Shown here: one piece after another, positions 35,557-44,891 of the stretch
Numbering within the stretch: position 1 is the first letter of the stretch
Layout: the number at the start of each line of letters is the position of its first letter
Assembly (NCBI GenBank): GCA_020852955.1
Contig: JADYZW010000004.1
Span: forward strand, 1 to 64,000
DNA length: 64,000 bases
Source: Deltaproteobacteria bacterium
Lineage (GTDB): Bacteria > Desulfobacterota > Binatia > UTPRO1
Direction of reading: 5' to 3'
Notes under the pieces: generated by a model
The model's database searches: none
Told to the model about the DNA's origin: nothing
Seen by the model: only the letters and a program-made list of their open reading frames with translations
Position numbers and translations under genes: made by a program

Positions 35557-35605
35557 GAGGACTAAGCCACTCGACCTTTTCGCCGGAGCTTGAATGCCCA
35601 GCTAA
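35457..35605. other. lower-GC segment, possible insert or degenerate repeat
   Basis: Within the 394-bp gap 35212-35605, this part is visibly less GC-rich than its surroundings. It begins at a small hairpin (GGCAG-TAGAG-CCTGCC) followed by GCCCAACAAATCG, which contains an RYYYAAC core like one end of integron attC sites, although no partner GTTRRRY end is present. It then reads TTCATTGGGGACCTGTTGCC and CCAGCTAACTAGAG. One frame is open for about 39 codons but does not resemble a protein I know. The stretch 35212-35331 holds only the leader of the large surface protein gene. Confidence 0.35.
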
Positions 35606-36106
35606 CTAGAGAAGCTCCCGCATCCCGCGCAGCGCCGCGATCGCCTCGCTCACGTGCTTCGTCGCCTGGAGCTGCGAGTTGAAGGTGCGCCGCACGATCC
35701 CCTGCTCGTCGATCACGAAGGTGACGCGCCCGGGCAGGAGGCCGAGGGTGGCGGGGACGCCGTATTGCTTCCGCACCACCCCCCCGCGGTCCGAGAGCAG
35801 GAGGAACGGCAGCCGGTGCTTCGACGCGAACTTCTCGTGCGCGCCGCCGCCGTCGGAGCTCACGCCGATCACCTCCGCGCCCGCCTCCTTGAAGTCCTCG
35901 TACTGGTCGCGGAACGCGCAGGCCTCCTTGGTGCACCCCGGCGTGTCGTCCTTCGGGTAGAAATAGAGGACGACCGCTTTCTTGCCGCGGAAGTCGCTGA
36001 GCTTGATGGTGTTGCCGGCGGCGTCGGGGAGCGCGAAGTCCGGCGCTTGCTGTCCGGCGGTGACGGCCGGGTCGCCGCCGCCCGTGATCGCATCGAGGAG
36101 TCCCAT
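35606..36106 (-). CDS. bcp: thioredoxin-dependent peroxiredoxin (BCP/PrxQ)
   Basis: 166 residues with [18 protein letters not shown]: peroxidatic Cys58 and resolving Cys63 five residues on, the PrxQ arrangement. [28 protein letters not shown] and [19 protein letters not shown] are family blocks. It reduces hydroperoxides in the cytoplasm using thioredoxin. I chose the ATG at 36106; a start six codons earlier is possible. It is downstream of, and co-oriented with, an outer-membrane-type protein gene. Confidence 0.92.
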   Translation of the reverse strand: MGLLDAITGGGDPAVTAGQQAPDFALPDAAGNTIKLSDFRGKKAVVLYFYPKDDTPGCTKEACAFRDQYEDFKEAGAEVIGVSSDGGGAHEKFASKHRLPFLLLSDRGGVVRKQYGVPATLGLLPGRVTFVIDEQGIVRRTFNSQLQATKHVSEAIAALRGMRELL

Positions 36107-36131
36107 GGCGCGGCTGACTGCCACAGACCGA

Positions 36132-37199
36132 TCAGAACCGCCAGCTCACCCCGCCGCGCACGCGGTACTGCGGCCGCAAGCCCTCCTCCGGACGCACCGC
36201 CGGCAGGTCACCGGCGAGGTCGAGCAGGAGCGAGTCGCCCCACGTGAAGGTGAGCGCCGGCCCGAGATACACGAACGTGAGCGCGCTCGACGCGCCGTCC
36301 GGCGCCGTGCTCGTGCCTTCGAGCGTGTCGGTGCCCTGGTGCTTCCCGGAGTTCACGAGCTGGAGCGCGAGCGTGTGGTCGTGGTCCAGCAGGACGAAGG
36401 CGCCGGCGCCCACGAACCAGGTGGTCTCGTCGCCGTACTGGTAGCGGTAGGCGCCCTCCATGCGGATCGCGTGCTGCACGGACCAGGTCGTGAAGAGCCG
36501 CTTCCAGCTCGCGAAGGCCGTGCCCCCGACGATGCCGTCGATCGAGCCCGACCCGAGCGCCAGGTCGTGGCCGTTGATGCCGCTCGGGCTGCCTTCCGGA
36601 AGATGGTGCGCCGACGCCACGCGGCCGGGCGTCGCGACGGCCGCCGCCGCCTCCGATTCCCGCCGGAGCTGCTGTTCCTCGGCGAGCTTCTGCGGATCGC
36701 CGCTCGGCATCTCGAGCCCGCCGAGCAGGGTGAAGCGCAGGACGGCGTTGGTGGTGACGCGGCTCCACGGCCGGAGCACGCCGATCACGGCGACGTCGCC
36801 GAAGCCGCTGACGTTACCCTTCGTCATCACGCCGTCCTGGATGCGGCCGTCGACCAGACGCCGGTTCCGCAGGCGGTGGTAGTCGCGCGCGATGATCGGC
36901 ACGGTCACCTGCACGCCGAACTTGGGATGGAAGTCGTAGCCGAGGAAGAGCTGCGTGATGAAGCTGTTGAGGCGCTCGCCCTTGTCGACCGTGCGCCCCG
37001 ACGCGTCCGGGAGACCGGTCTCGAAGCGCGTGCCCTGCTCCGCGATGCCCGCGATCCAGCCGACGCGCTCCTCGCGCATCTCGGTCGCCGTGTAGACGGC
37101 GCAGACGTCGCACGCGGCGGCGGGCGCCGCCGCCACTACCGCCGCGAGCGCGGCCGCCGGAACGATTCGCGCGCGCCGGGCGCTCAGAACTCGGGGCAC
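36132..37199 (-). CDS. outer-membrane-type beta-barrel protein with a Cys-rich start
   Basis: 355 residues from a GTG at 37199. A signal peptide ends AAPAAA and is followed by [19 protein letters not shown], a CxxC start. Then come alternating polar/aromatic strands typical of a barrel: [83 protein letters not shown], and a terminal aromatic residue (GVSWRF), the usual outer-membrane insertion signal. It resembles MetA-pathway/phenol-degradation-type porin-like proteins. The CxxC may bind metal. It overlaps the 3' end of the preceding gene by 16 bp. Confidence 0.7.
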   Translation of the reverse strand: MPRVLSARRARIVPAAALAAVVAAAPAAACDVCAVYTATEMREERVGWIAGIAEQGTRFETGLPDASGRTVDKGERLNSFITQLFLGYDFHPKFGVQVTVPIIARDYHRLRNRRLVDGRIQDGVMTKGNVSGFGDVAVIGVLRPWSRVTTNAVLRFTLLGGLEMPSGDPQKLAEEQQLRRESEAAAAVATPGRVASAHHLPEGSPSGINGHDLALGSGSIDGIVGGTAFASWKRLFTTWSVQHAIRMEGAYRYQYGDETTWFVGAGAFVLLDHDHTLALQLVNSGKHQGTDTLEGTSTAPDGASSALTFVYLGPALTFTWGDSLLLDLAGDLPAVRPEEGLRPQYRVRGGVSWRF

Positions 37200-37957
37200 G
37201 CGAGATCCGCCGGCAGTCCGGCCGCCGCCCGCAGCACGCGCACGCCGTCCGTGACGCTCGGCGCGCCGCTGCCATCGACGTCGCACGCCGCCGGCACGAT
37301 GCAGGCGCTCGCGAGCCCCACCGCCGCCCGCAGTACGTTCACGCCGTCGCTCACCGTGATGCCACCGCTGCCGTCGGGATCGCCGCAGGTCGGGATGGCG
37401 CACGTTGCCTCGTCGTTGGTGAGCCACGCCGTGTAGCGCCGTGACGGCGTATACGCGGGCGCGTCGGTCGTGAGGCGGAAGCCGATCGGCTGGCAGGACC
37501 GCGCGCCGACCGGCAGCGTGAGTCGCCATTCCGGATGGCGGTGCAGCTCCGGCGCGGTCCCGAGCACGACGGACGCGCCGACGCGGTCGAGCTCGACGCC
37601 CCCGATCTTCACCGCGACGCTCGGGCCGAGATCGGTGACCTCGACCGCCACCGTCACGCCTGGCGCCAGGGCGAAGAAACCCTCGGGCAGGTGCGATGGC
37701 GGCTCGAAGGCGGGGTCCTGCGCGGCGTAGAGCACGAAGTCCTCGACCCGGGCGGTCGCTTCGAGGACGATCGGCAGGCCGAGGTTGTGGTCGAGGGCGA
37801 GCGCGCCGCCGTCCGCGGCCGTCGCACCGACGTAGATGAAGGGCACCCCGCTGTCGTGCGCGAACGCGGGCCGCGCCGACATCATCGCCGCCAGGAGGAG
37901 CGCGAGCGCCGTCGCGACGAGCGCCAGCCGTGGTCGATCGCCACCCATGGTCGTCAT
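37184..37957 (-). CDS. exported protein with C-terminal dockerin-like double repeat
   Basis: 257 residues. A signal peptide (LALVATALALLLAAMMSARPAFA) is followed by a beta-rich domain of about 150 residues. The C-terminal 70 residues hold two copies of one motif, GDPDGSGGITVSDGVNVLRAA and CDVDGSGAPSVTDGVRVLRAA. Each has Asp, Asp, Ser and Asp at positions 1, 3, 5 and 12 of a calcium loop followed by a helix, as in type I dockerins. Dockerins dock into cohesins or anchor secreted proteins; no cohesin is in the window. It is coupled to the outer-membrane-type gene downstream. Confidence 0.75.
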   Translation of the reverse strand: MTTMGGDRPRLALVATALALLLAAMMSARPAFAHDSGVPFIYVGATAADGGALALDHNLGLPIVLEATARVEDFVLYAAQDPAFEPPSHLPEGFFALAPGVTVAVEVTDLGPSVAVKIGGVELDRVGASVVLGTAPELHRHPEWRLTLPVGARSCQPIGFRLTTDAPAYTPSRRYTAWLTNDEATCAIPTCGDPDGSGGITVSDGVNVLRAAVGLASACIVPAACDVDGSGAPSVTDGVRVLRAAAGLPADLACPEF

Positions 37958-38131
37958 CGCGCGGCACCGTAGCGGCGGGACGCCGCGGGTGGAATGCGAC
38001 ACGTCGTCGCAGGCGGCGCGCCGCCGGGCGACGCTCCGCTCCCACGCCCGCGTTTGACAGAGATTCGCATTCGGGGCCCTACTCCCCCTGAGCGGCGAAG
38101 CGGCCGCGCGCACGGCGGCGAGGAGCACGAC

Positions 38132-38212
38132 ATGGCGAACGACCCGATCGAGCACGCGCGAACGACCCGGAGGTCGGCGAGTATCGCCCGCGCGTCGGCG
38201 CGGGATCGGTGA
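38132..38212 (+). CDS. possible 26-residue leader peptide
   Basis: An ATG with GAGGAG 7 bp upstream opens a 26-codon ORF (MANDPIEHARTTRRSASIAR and on), almost all codons ending in G or C, closing 4 bp before the methyltransferase ATG. It may serve translational coupling. A second frame over the same bases also reads coding-like, so it could be a damaged N-terminal part of another gene. No family. Confidence 0.3.
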   Translation: MANDPIEHARTTRRSASIARASARDR

Positions 38213-38216
38213 CGCG

Positions 38217-38834
38217 ATGGGTTTCTACGCACGCCACGTCCTGCCCACGATCCTCGACTGGGTGATGCGCCAGGAGCCCATCCGGCGGCAGCGCGAGAAG
38301 GTCGTGCCCCGGGCGCACGGCGAGGTGCTCGAGGTCGGCGTCGGCTCGGGGCTGAACCTCCCCCACTACGACCGCGCGCGCATCACGAAGCTCTACGCCC
38401 TCGATCCGTCCCTCGAACTCCAGCGGCTCGCGCGCCGCCGGGCGGACGCGGCGCGGCTTCCGATCGAGTTCCTGCCGGTGTCGGGCGAGAAGATCCCGCT
38501 GCCCGACGCCTCGGCCGACAGCATCGTCGTCACCTACACGATGTGCACCATCCCCGACGTCGCGACGGCGCTCGCGGAGATGCGCCGCGTGCTCCGCCCC
38601 GGCGGCGCCCTCCTCTTCTCGGAGCACGGCCGCGCGCCCGATGCCGGCGTCGCGCGCTGGCAGGATCGACTGAACCCGCTGTGGCGGCGCCTCGCCGGCG
38701 GCTGCAACCTGAATCGCGCGATTCCCGATCTCCTCGGCGACGCGGGCTTCGCGCTGCCCGAGCTCGCGAGCCTCTACCTTCCGGGCCCACGGCCGTGGAC
38801 GTACACGTACTGGGGTGCCGCGACCCGGGCGTGA
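38217..38834 (+). CDS. class I SAM-dependent methyltransferase
   Basis: 205 residues. VLEVGVGSGLNLPHYDRARI is SAM motif I, LYALDPSLELQRLARRRA motif II with the ribose-binding acidic residue, and DSIVVTYTMCTIPDVATALAEMRRVLRPGGALLFSEHG motifs III-IV of UbiE/Methyltransf_11-type enzymes. The N-terminus FYARHVLPTILDWVMRQEP is typical of a subgroup related to phospholipid and thiol methyltransferases. Acceptor unknown. Confidence 0.85.
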   Translation: MGFYARHVLPTILDWVMRQEPIRRQREKVVPRAHGEVLEVGVGSGLNLPHYDRARITKLYALDPSLELQRLARRRADAARLPIEFLPVSGEKIPLPDASADSIVVTYTMCTIPDVATALAEMRRVLRPGGALLFSEHGRAPDAGVARWQDRLNPLWRRLAGGCNLNRAIPDLLGDAGFALPELASLYLPGPRPWTYTYWGAATRA

Positions 38835-38918
38835 GGACGCGGGACGGGATCGCGTCCGGCGGCGCGAAGCAGGCGGCGGTGATGCGGCGAGCGGCGGCCG
38901 CGCCCCCACGGCGATCGC

Positions 38919-39482
38919 TCAGCTGCGCGGCGGATACTTCTGGAGCTTCCGCTGCAGCGACCGGCGGTGCAGGCCGAGGCGGCGCGCGGCCTCCGAGACG
39001 CTGCCGCCGCAGTCGGAGAGGACGCGGCTGATGTGCTCCCACTCGGCGCGCGCGAGCGACGGGGCCGTGTAGTCGGAGGTCGGCGGGTCGAGCGGCGGCG
39101 CCTCGCCGCGCGCGAACGCCGCGAGGATGTCGTCGACGTCGGCGGGCTTCTGGAGATAGTACGTCGCGCCGATCCGCACGGCCTCGATCGCGGTCGCGAT
39201 CGAGCCGTAGCCGGTCAGCACCAGGATGCGGGTGCTCGGGTCGAGCGCCTTCAGGTCCCGCACCAGCTCGAGCCCCGACGGTCCGGGCATGCGGAGATCG
39301 ACGATCGCCATCTCGGGCGAGTCTTCGCGCGCGCGCGCGAGCGCCTCGTCGTAGCCGCCCGCCGCGCGCACGTCGTAGCCCCGGTCGCGGAACGCGCGCG
39401 CGAGCCGCGTCCGGAAAACCTCGTCGTCGTCGACGACGAGCAGCGAAGGCGCGGTCGCGCCGGCCGTACGTCGATCGTTCAC
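38919..39482 (-). CDS. regA: RegA/PrrA/ActR-type response regulator
   Basis: 187 residues. Receiver domain with acidic pocket VVDDDEVF, phosphoacceptor Asp62 (AIVDLRMPG), and Thr/Lys signalling residues in LVLTGYGS and LQKPADVDD. The C-terminal Fis-type helix-turn-helix (GGSVSEAARRLGLHRRSLQR, then KLQKYPPR) is almost diagnostic for RegA. The Pro-containing linker PPLDPPTSDY matches the RegA hinge. It is translated from a GTG overlapping the kinase stop (GTGA). Family role: redox-responsive global regulation of respiration, carbon and nitrogen metabolism. Confidence 0.9.
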   Translation of the reverse strand: MNDRRTAGATAPSLLVVDDDEVFRTRLARAFRDRGYDVRAAGGYDEALARAREDSPEMAIVDLRMPGPSGLELVRDLKALDPSTRILVLTGYGSIATAIEAVRIGATYYLQKPADVDDILAAFARGEAPPLDPPTSDYTAPSLARAEWEHISRVLSDCGGSVSEAARRLGLHRRSLQRKLQKYPPRS

Positions 39483-40840
39483 GAGACCCCCCGCTCCACG
39501 ATGCCGTCCGGCGCGTCGCCGTCCATGCGACCAATCGTCGCAGCACCCGCCCGCGGCAGGACGGCGGTCACGGTGGTGCCGCGTCCGAGCGTCGAAGCGA
39601 TCTCGAGCGCGCCGCCGACGCGCTCGAGCGTGACCCGCGCGAGGAAGAGCCCGAGCCCCATGCCCCGCCCGGCGCCGGCGCGATTCTTGGTGGTGAAGAA
39701 CGGCTCGCCCGCGTGCGCCAGGACCTCGGGCGTCATGCCGGCGCCGCGATCCGCCACCACGACGCGCCAGCCGCCGCCGGCGACGCGCGGATCCGCCGCC
39801 GGCGCGACTTCCACGCGCACGGCGCCGACCGAGGCGTCGAGCGCGTTCTTCACGACGCCGCGGAGCGCCTGGGCGAGCGCGCGCGGGGGAACCTCGGTCC
39901 ACGCGGCGTCCGCGCCGGCGCCGGCGATCTCGACGCGCTCGCCCTCCGCGAGCGTCTCGGTCGCGGCGGCGAGGAGCGCCGCGACCGTAGTCGCGATCGG
40001 CGCTTCGCCCGCGCTCTCGCCGGCGTCGGCGGCCATCTGCTCGAGGATGTCGCGGCACCGCTGGACCTGCTCGCGGATCAAGCGCGCGTCGGCCGCGGCC
40101 GGCGCGTCGGCCGCGCCGGCCGCGAGCGCGCGCTCGAGCTCCTTCGCGACCACTGCGATCGTCGAGAGCGGCGTCGCGAGCTCGTGCGCGGCGCCGGCCG
40201 CGAGCGTCGCGAGCGACGCGAGCGTTTCGTGTCGGGCCGCGTCCCGCAGCGCCTCGGCGAGCTCCGCGTCGCGCGCCCCGAGCGCGCGTCGGACGCGCTG
40301 GATGAAGTAGACGATGAAGGCCGCCGCGACGCCGAACGCCACCCACATACCCTGGACGTGCATCGAGATCGGACGGTCGGCGGCCATCCCGTGGTCGTGC
40401 CCGGAACCGGAATCCGCGATCGGCAGCGGCACGTGCGCGAAGAAGAGCGCGCCGAAGAGCGCCAGCGACACCCCGGCGAGCGCCCACGTCGAGCGGACCG
40501 GCAGGATCACGGCCGCGAGCGCGATGTTCACGAGATAGAGGAAGCTGAACGGATTGAAGGGGCCGCCGGTGAGGGCGAGGACGGCCGTCAGGAGCCCGAC
40601 GTCGAGCAGCATGACGACCCCGAGCATCCCGTCGTCGACCGCCGCGCGCCGGCGCCAGATCGCGAGCGCCAGGTTGCTTGCCGCCCCGACCGCCAGCACC
40701 GCCGCCAGCGGACCGAGCGGCAACGTGATTCCCATCAGCCGATCGACGGCGAGGATGGTCGCGAGCTGCCCCGCGAGCGCCCCCCACCGGAGCGTCACGA
40801 GCCACGAGAGGTCGATGCCGCGTCTGGCCGCGTGCGCCAT
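39479..40840 (-). CDS. regB: RegB/PrrB-type redox sensor histidine kinase
   Basis: 453 residues. Six membrane helices, with the quinone-sensing motif GGPFNPFSFLYLVN at about 92-105, the hallmark of RegB. H-box AAGAAHELATPLSTI with His219. Cys262 in QRCRDILEQ lies where RegB has its redox-switch cysteine. ATP lid DRGAGMTPEVLAHAGEPFFTTK and GMGLGLFLARVTLERVGG complete the kinase. The loop before the last helix is His/Asp-rich (GSGHDHGM). Start uncertain between 40840 and 40864. Paired with regA. Confidence 0.9.
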   Translation of the reverse strand: MAHAARRGIDLSWLVTLRWGALAGQLATILAVDRLMGITLPLGPLAAVLAVGAASNLALAIWRRRAAVDDGMLGVVMLLDVGLLTAVLALTGGPFNPFSFLYLVNIALAAVILPVRSTWALAGVSLALFGALFFAHVPLPIADSGSGHDHGMAADRPISMHVQGMWVAFGVAAAFIVYFIQRVRRALGARDAELAEALRDAARHETLASLATLAAGAAHELATPLSTIAVVAKELERALAAGAADAPAAADARLIREQVQRCRDILEQMAADAGESAGEAPIATTVAALLAAATETLAEGERVEIAGAGADAAWTEVPPRALAQALRGVVKNALDASVGAVRVEVAPAADPRVAGGGWRVVVADRGAGMTPEVLAHAGEPFFTTKNRAGAGRGMGLGLFLARVTLERVGGALEIASTLGRGTTVTAVLPRAGAATIGRMDGDAPDGIVERGVS

Positions 40841-40943
40841 GGCTCGTCCCCGACTACTCGACATCGCCGGCGGCATCCACCGGAGCGACACGGGGCGGCG
40901 CGCGGATGGCCGGCGCGGCGCCGGTCGTGTTAGGAGCGAGCCG

Positions 40944-41858
40944 ATGCGCGTGGCGACGGGGTTCCCTCTCCTGTTCCTGCTCGTCGGCGGGCTGCTCGGT
41001 CCCGCCCGCGCGCACGGCAGCGATCTCGTCGCCACCCCGCTGACCGGCTGCGACTGTGCCCGCTTCGCCGCCGAGCTCGCCGAGGCGCGCGCCGCCTACG
41101 CGAGCCGGCAGCAGGGGGTCGAGATGCCCCTCACGCCGGTCATGCACCTCCGGTATCGCGCGCGCGTCGACGAGACCTACGCGCGCGCGACCTGCCTCGC
41201 CGGCTGCGCGAGCGTCCCGGAGCTCGACCGCAATCGCGCCCGCGTGCTGCTCGCGGAGTCGGGCTTCAAGGATGCGAGCCTCGGCGCCGGCGAATGGCGC
41301 CACCGCCTCGCAGCGATCGTTCCCGTCACGGAGCGCTGTCTCGAGGTCGATCCCACCGACACGAGCTGCATGCTGTGGCACGCCGCCGCGCGCGGCGTGC
41401 TGGCGCGCGGCAGCTGGAACCCGCTCAACCTCCGCCTTCCGGCCCAGCTGCTCGACGAGCTCCACCGCGCCCGCGGCGGCAGGCCGCCCGGCCTCGATCC
41501 CGACGGCGGCGCGACGCGCGCCGAGGCGGCCATGCTGCTCAAGGCGCCGCGCTACGGAGGCGGCGACCCGCGGGCGGGGCGGATGATCATCGAGGAAGCG
41601 TCCCAGGCTCCGGGATTCGGGTGCCGCCTCTCGAACCGCCTCGTCGTCGCCGAGGCGCTCGGCCGCACCGGCGACCTGCCGGCGGCCCATCGTGAGCTCC
41701 GCGCGATGGTCGACGGCGGCTTGCCCGCCTGCGGCGCGGAGCGCTACGAGAACGCACTCTCGCTCGAGGAGGCGGCGCGCTGCCTCGCGCGCCTCGACGT
41801 CGCGCCCACGGCCGATCCGGGCTGGGACGACGATTGCCGCCGCGAGATCCGCCAGTGA
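40944..41858 (+). CDS. exported helical-repeat protein, TatT/TPR-like
   Basis: 304 residues with a signal peptide (FPLLFLLVGGLLGPARAHG). The mature part has eleven or so cysteines and helical repeats: YARATCLAGCASVPELDRNRA, VTERCLEVDPTDTSCMLWHAAARGVLARG, then RLVVAEALGRTGDLPAAHREL, an evident TPR. The middle block resembles the periplasmic TRAP-associated TatT component. AGGAGC precedes the ATG. It lies 13 bp before the acyl-CoA dehydrogenase gene. Function unknown. Confidence 0.6.
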   Translation: MRVATGFPLLFLLVGGLLGPARAHGSDLVATPLTGCDCARFAAELAEARAAYASRQQGVEMPLTPVMHLRYRARVDETYARATCLAGCASVPELDRNRARVLLAESGFKDASLGAGEWRHRLAAIVPVTERCLEVDPTDTSCMLWHAAARGVLARGSWNPLNLRLPAQLLDELHRARGGRPPGLDPDGGATRAEAAMLLKAPRYGGGDPRAGRMIIEEASQAPGFGCRLSNRLVVAEALGRTGDLPAAHRELRAMVDGGLPACGAERYENALSLEEAARCLARLDVAPTADPGWDDDCRREIRQ

Positions 41859-41871
41859 GGACCCCGCCCCC

Positions 41872-43043
<1,172 letters not shown>

Positions 43044-43047
<4 letters not shown>

Positions 43048-43490
43048 CCCGCGTCGACATCTTCACGGACGGCGCGTGCCAGGGAAATCCCGGTCCGGGA
43101 GGCTGGGCCGCCATCCTCGTCTCGGGATCGCACCGCCGCGAGATCACCGGCTACGCGGCCACGACCACCAACAACCGCATGGAGCTCCAGGCGGCGCTCG
43201 AGGGGCTGCGCAGCCTGAAGCAGCCGTGCGAGGTCGACCTCTACACCGATTCCCAGTACCTGAGGAACGGCATGCAGAGCTGGCTCGCCACCTGGAAGCG
43301 CAACGGCTGGCGCACGAGCGGCAAGACCCCGGTCAAGAACGCCGACCTCTGGGAAGCCCTCGACGCCGAGGCGAGCAAGCACACGATGCGCTGGCACTGG
43401 GTGCGCGGCCACGACGGACACGTCGAGAACGAGCGCTGCGACGTCCTCGCGAACGAGGCGATCCGCCGGCGCGGCCCGGTGCCGACGTGA
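43044..43490 (+). CDS. rnhA: ribonuclease HI
   Basis: 148 residues with the full RNase HI pattern: IFTDGACQGNPGPGGWAAI (first Asp), TNNRMELQAALEGLRSL (Glu), DLYTDSQYLRNGM (Asp), the basic handle WLATWKRNGWRTSGKTPVKN, and VRGHDGHVENERCDVLANEA (His and last Asp). It cuts RNA in RNA-DNA hybrids. Its ATG overlaps the stop of the acyl-CoA dehydrogenase gene, coupling two functionally unrelated genes. Confidence 0.95.
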
Positions 43491-43563
43491 GCCGCGCGCC
43501 GCGCGCCGGCCACCGGACGCTCCGTCCCGGCGCGGACGCCGCGGCGCGGGACGCGGCCTGATC

Positions 43564-44430
43564 GTGGGACGGAGCGCCACCGTCATCGCCTACGGCTCGC
43601 TGATGAGCGGGCTCGGGCTCGCGGCGCTCGCGCCGCTCCCCGCCGTCGACGCCCGGCGCGTCCGGCTCTCGGGATGCCGGCGGGGCTTCGGGAAGCTCTC
43701 GCAATACGGCGACCGGTTCGCGATGGCGCTGGAAGCGACGGCGCCCGGCGCGCCGATCCGCGCGGCCGACATCGACGCAGCGACGCCGACCGACCCCGCG
43801 ACCGGCCTCGACGCGCTCGCGCTGACGCTCCGCATTCCCGAGCTCGCCCGGGTGGCGCAGCGCGAGGGCTACCACGCCGACGCCTTCCTGGCCCTCGCCC
43901 GCCTCGCCGAGCGCCGCGGCGCGAGCCTCGGGGTCCATCTCTTCGCGATCGCGGAGAGCGTCGGGCACGACGTCGAACGCTACCGGCGCGCGCTCGCCGA
44001 CGCGGTCGACTACGCGTCGCCGCACTACACGCCGCACCCGGTCGCGATCGACGGCGACGCGCCCGCGATCGTGTTCCTCCCGCCGGGGACCGAGGGCAGC
44101 GGCCGTGACGACGTCGTCCCGATCCGCGTGCAGACCGCCGAGACCCGCCTCCTCACGTTTCGCGGGGTCTGGAGCCTGAAGCCGAACCGCAGCCAGCTCG
44201 ACTACGCCGCGATGTGCCTCCTCGGGGAATGCCACAACCTCTCGCTCGCCGACGTGCTTGGCGACCTCCGGACCCACCCGCCGCTCGCGCGCCTCGTCGA
44301 CGCGCGCCTGGCGGCGGAGCTCGAGGCGGAACGCGACCGCTTCCGCGAGATGCTCTGTCTCGAGACCGCGCACTACGCGGCGCGCTTCCCGAGCGCGCCG
44401 CGACGCGCCGCCTTCGTCGGCGGCGCGTGA
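43564..44430 (+). CDS. gamma-glutamylcyclotransferase-fold-like protein
   Basis: 288 residues from a GTG. TVIAYGSLMSGLGLAALAPL resembles the YGSLxxG loop that starts GGCT-fold enzymes, and YHADAFLALARLAERRG and VWSLKPNRSQLDYAAMCLLGECH are conserved-looking blocks. The acidic residue used by true GGCTs cannot be placed with confidence. No signal peptide. Family assignment is tentative; function unknown. Confidence 0.5.
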   Translation: MGRSATVIAYGSLMSGLGLAALAPLPAVDARRVRLSGCRRGFGKLSQYGDRFAMALEATAPGAPIRAADIDAATPTDPATGLDALALTLRIPELARVAQREGYHADAFLALARLAERRGASLGVHLFAIAESVGHDVERYRRALADAVDYASPHYTPHPVAIDGDAPAIVFLPPGTEGSGRDDVVPIRVQTAETRLLTFRGVWSLKPNRSQLDYAAMCLLGECHNLSLADVLGDLRTHPPLARLVDARLAAELEAERDRFREMLCLETAHYAARFPSAPRRAAFVGGA

Positions 44431-44473
44431 CGGCGGCGCGGCCTCTCGCGCCGCCGCATCGACCGCGAGCGCG

Positions 44474-44740
44474 CTACTTCATCGGATCGGCGACGATCTT
44501 GCCGCCCTTCTCCTTGCACTCCTTCTCGCTCGTCTTCACGATGCCCTGCCCCTTGCAACCGTTCTTGCCGCCGCAGGAATGGCCGGCGCCGGCGCACGCG
44601 CCCTGCCCTTTGCAGGCGTTGATGCCCGAGCAGTAGACCTCGCCGCCCGTCTTGCCCTCGTCGGCGCGCGCCCCGACGGCGCCCGACAGCACGAGACCCG
44701 CGGCCGCCGACGCGATCAGAAAACCCGTGACCTTGTGCAT
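44474..44740 (-). CDS. BufA2-like periplasmic bufferin-type metallophore
   Basis: 88 residues. A signal peptide (FLIASAAAGLVLSGAVGARA) precedes a compact mature part with seven cysteines: VYCSGINACKGQGACAGAGH, SCGGKNGCKGQG, then SEKECKEKGGKIV. The repeated CxG-x-NxCKGQG pattern is that of bufferins, peptides that bind copper or zinc in the periplasm after modification by BufB/BufC. No bufB or bufC lies next to it; the neighbours are a GGCT-like gene (convergent) and an MHS transporter. Confidence 0.75.
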   Translation of the reverse strand: MHKVTGFLIASAAAGLVLSGAVGARADEGKTGGEVYCSGINACKGQGACAGAGHSCGGKNGCKGQGIVKTSEKECKEKGGKIVADPMK

Positions 44741-44891
44741 GCGATCCTTCTCCTTTGTGGTGGTTGGCCGACCTCGCGTCGGAGGACGCGTGCGCGCCAT
44801 GTACCAGGTGTCGCCGATACGATGCCAGCGGGGCGCACCGGGATTCGGACGCGAGCGTCCGGGGGCTGGCGCGGACCGACCGCACGAGCCC

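Noticed and set aside
35466..35605. Complete integron attC site
   Set aside because: Only one RYYYAAC-like core is present; no matching GTTRRRY partner or inner repeats at the right distance.
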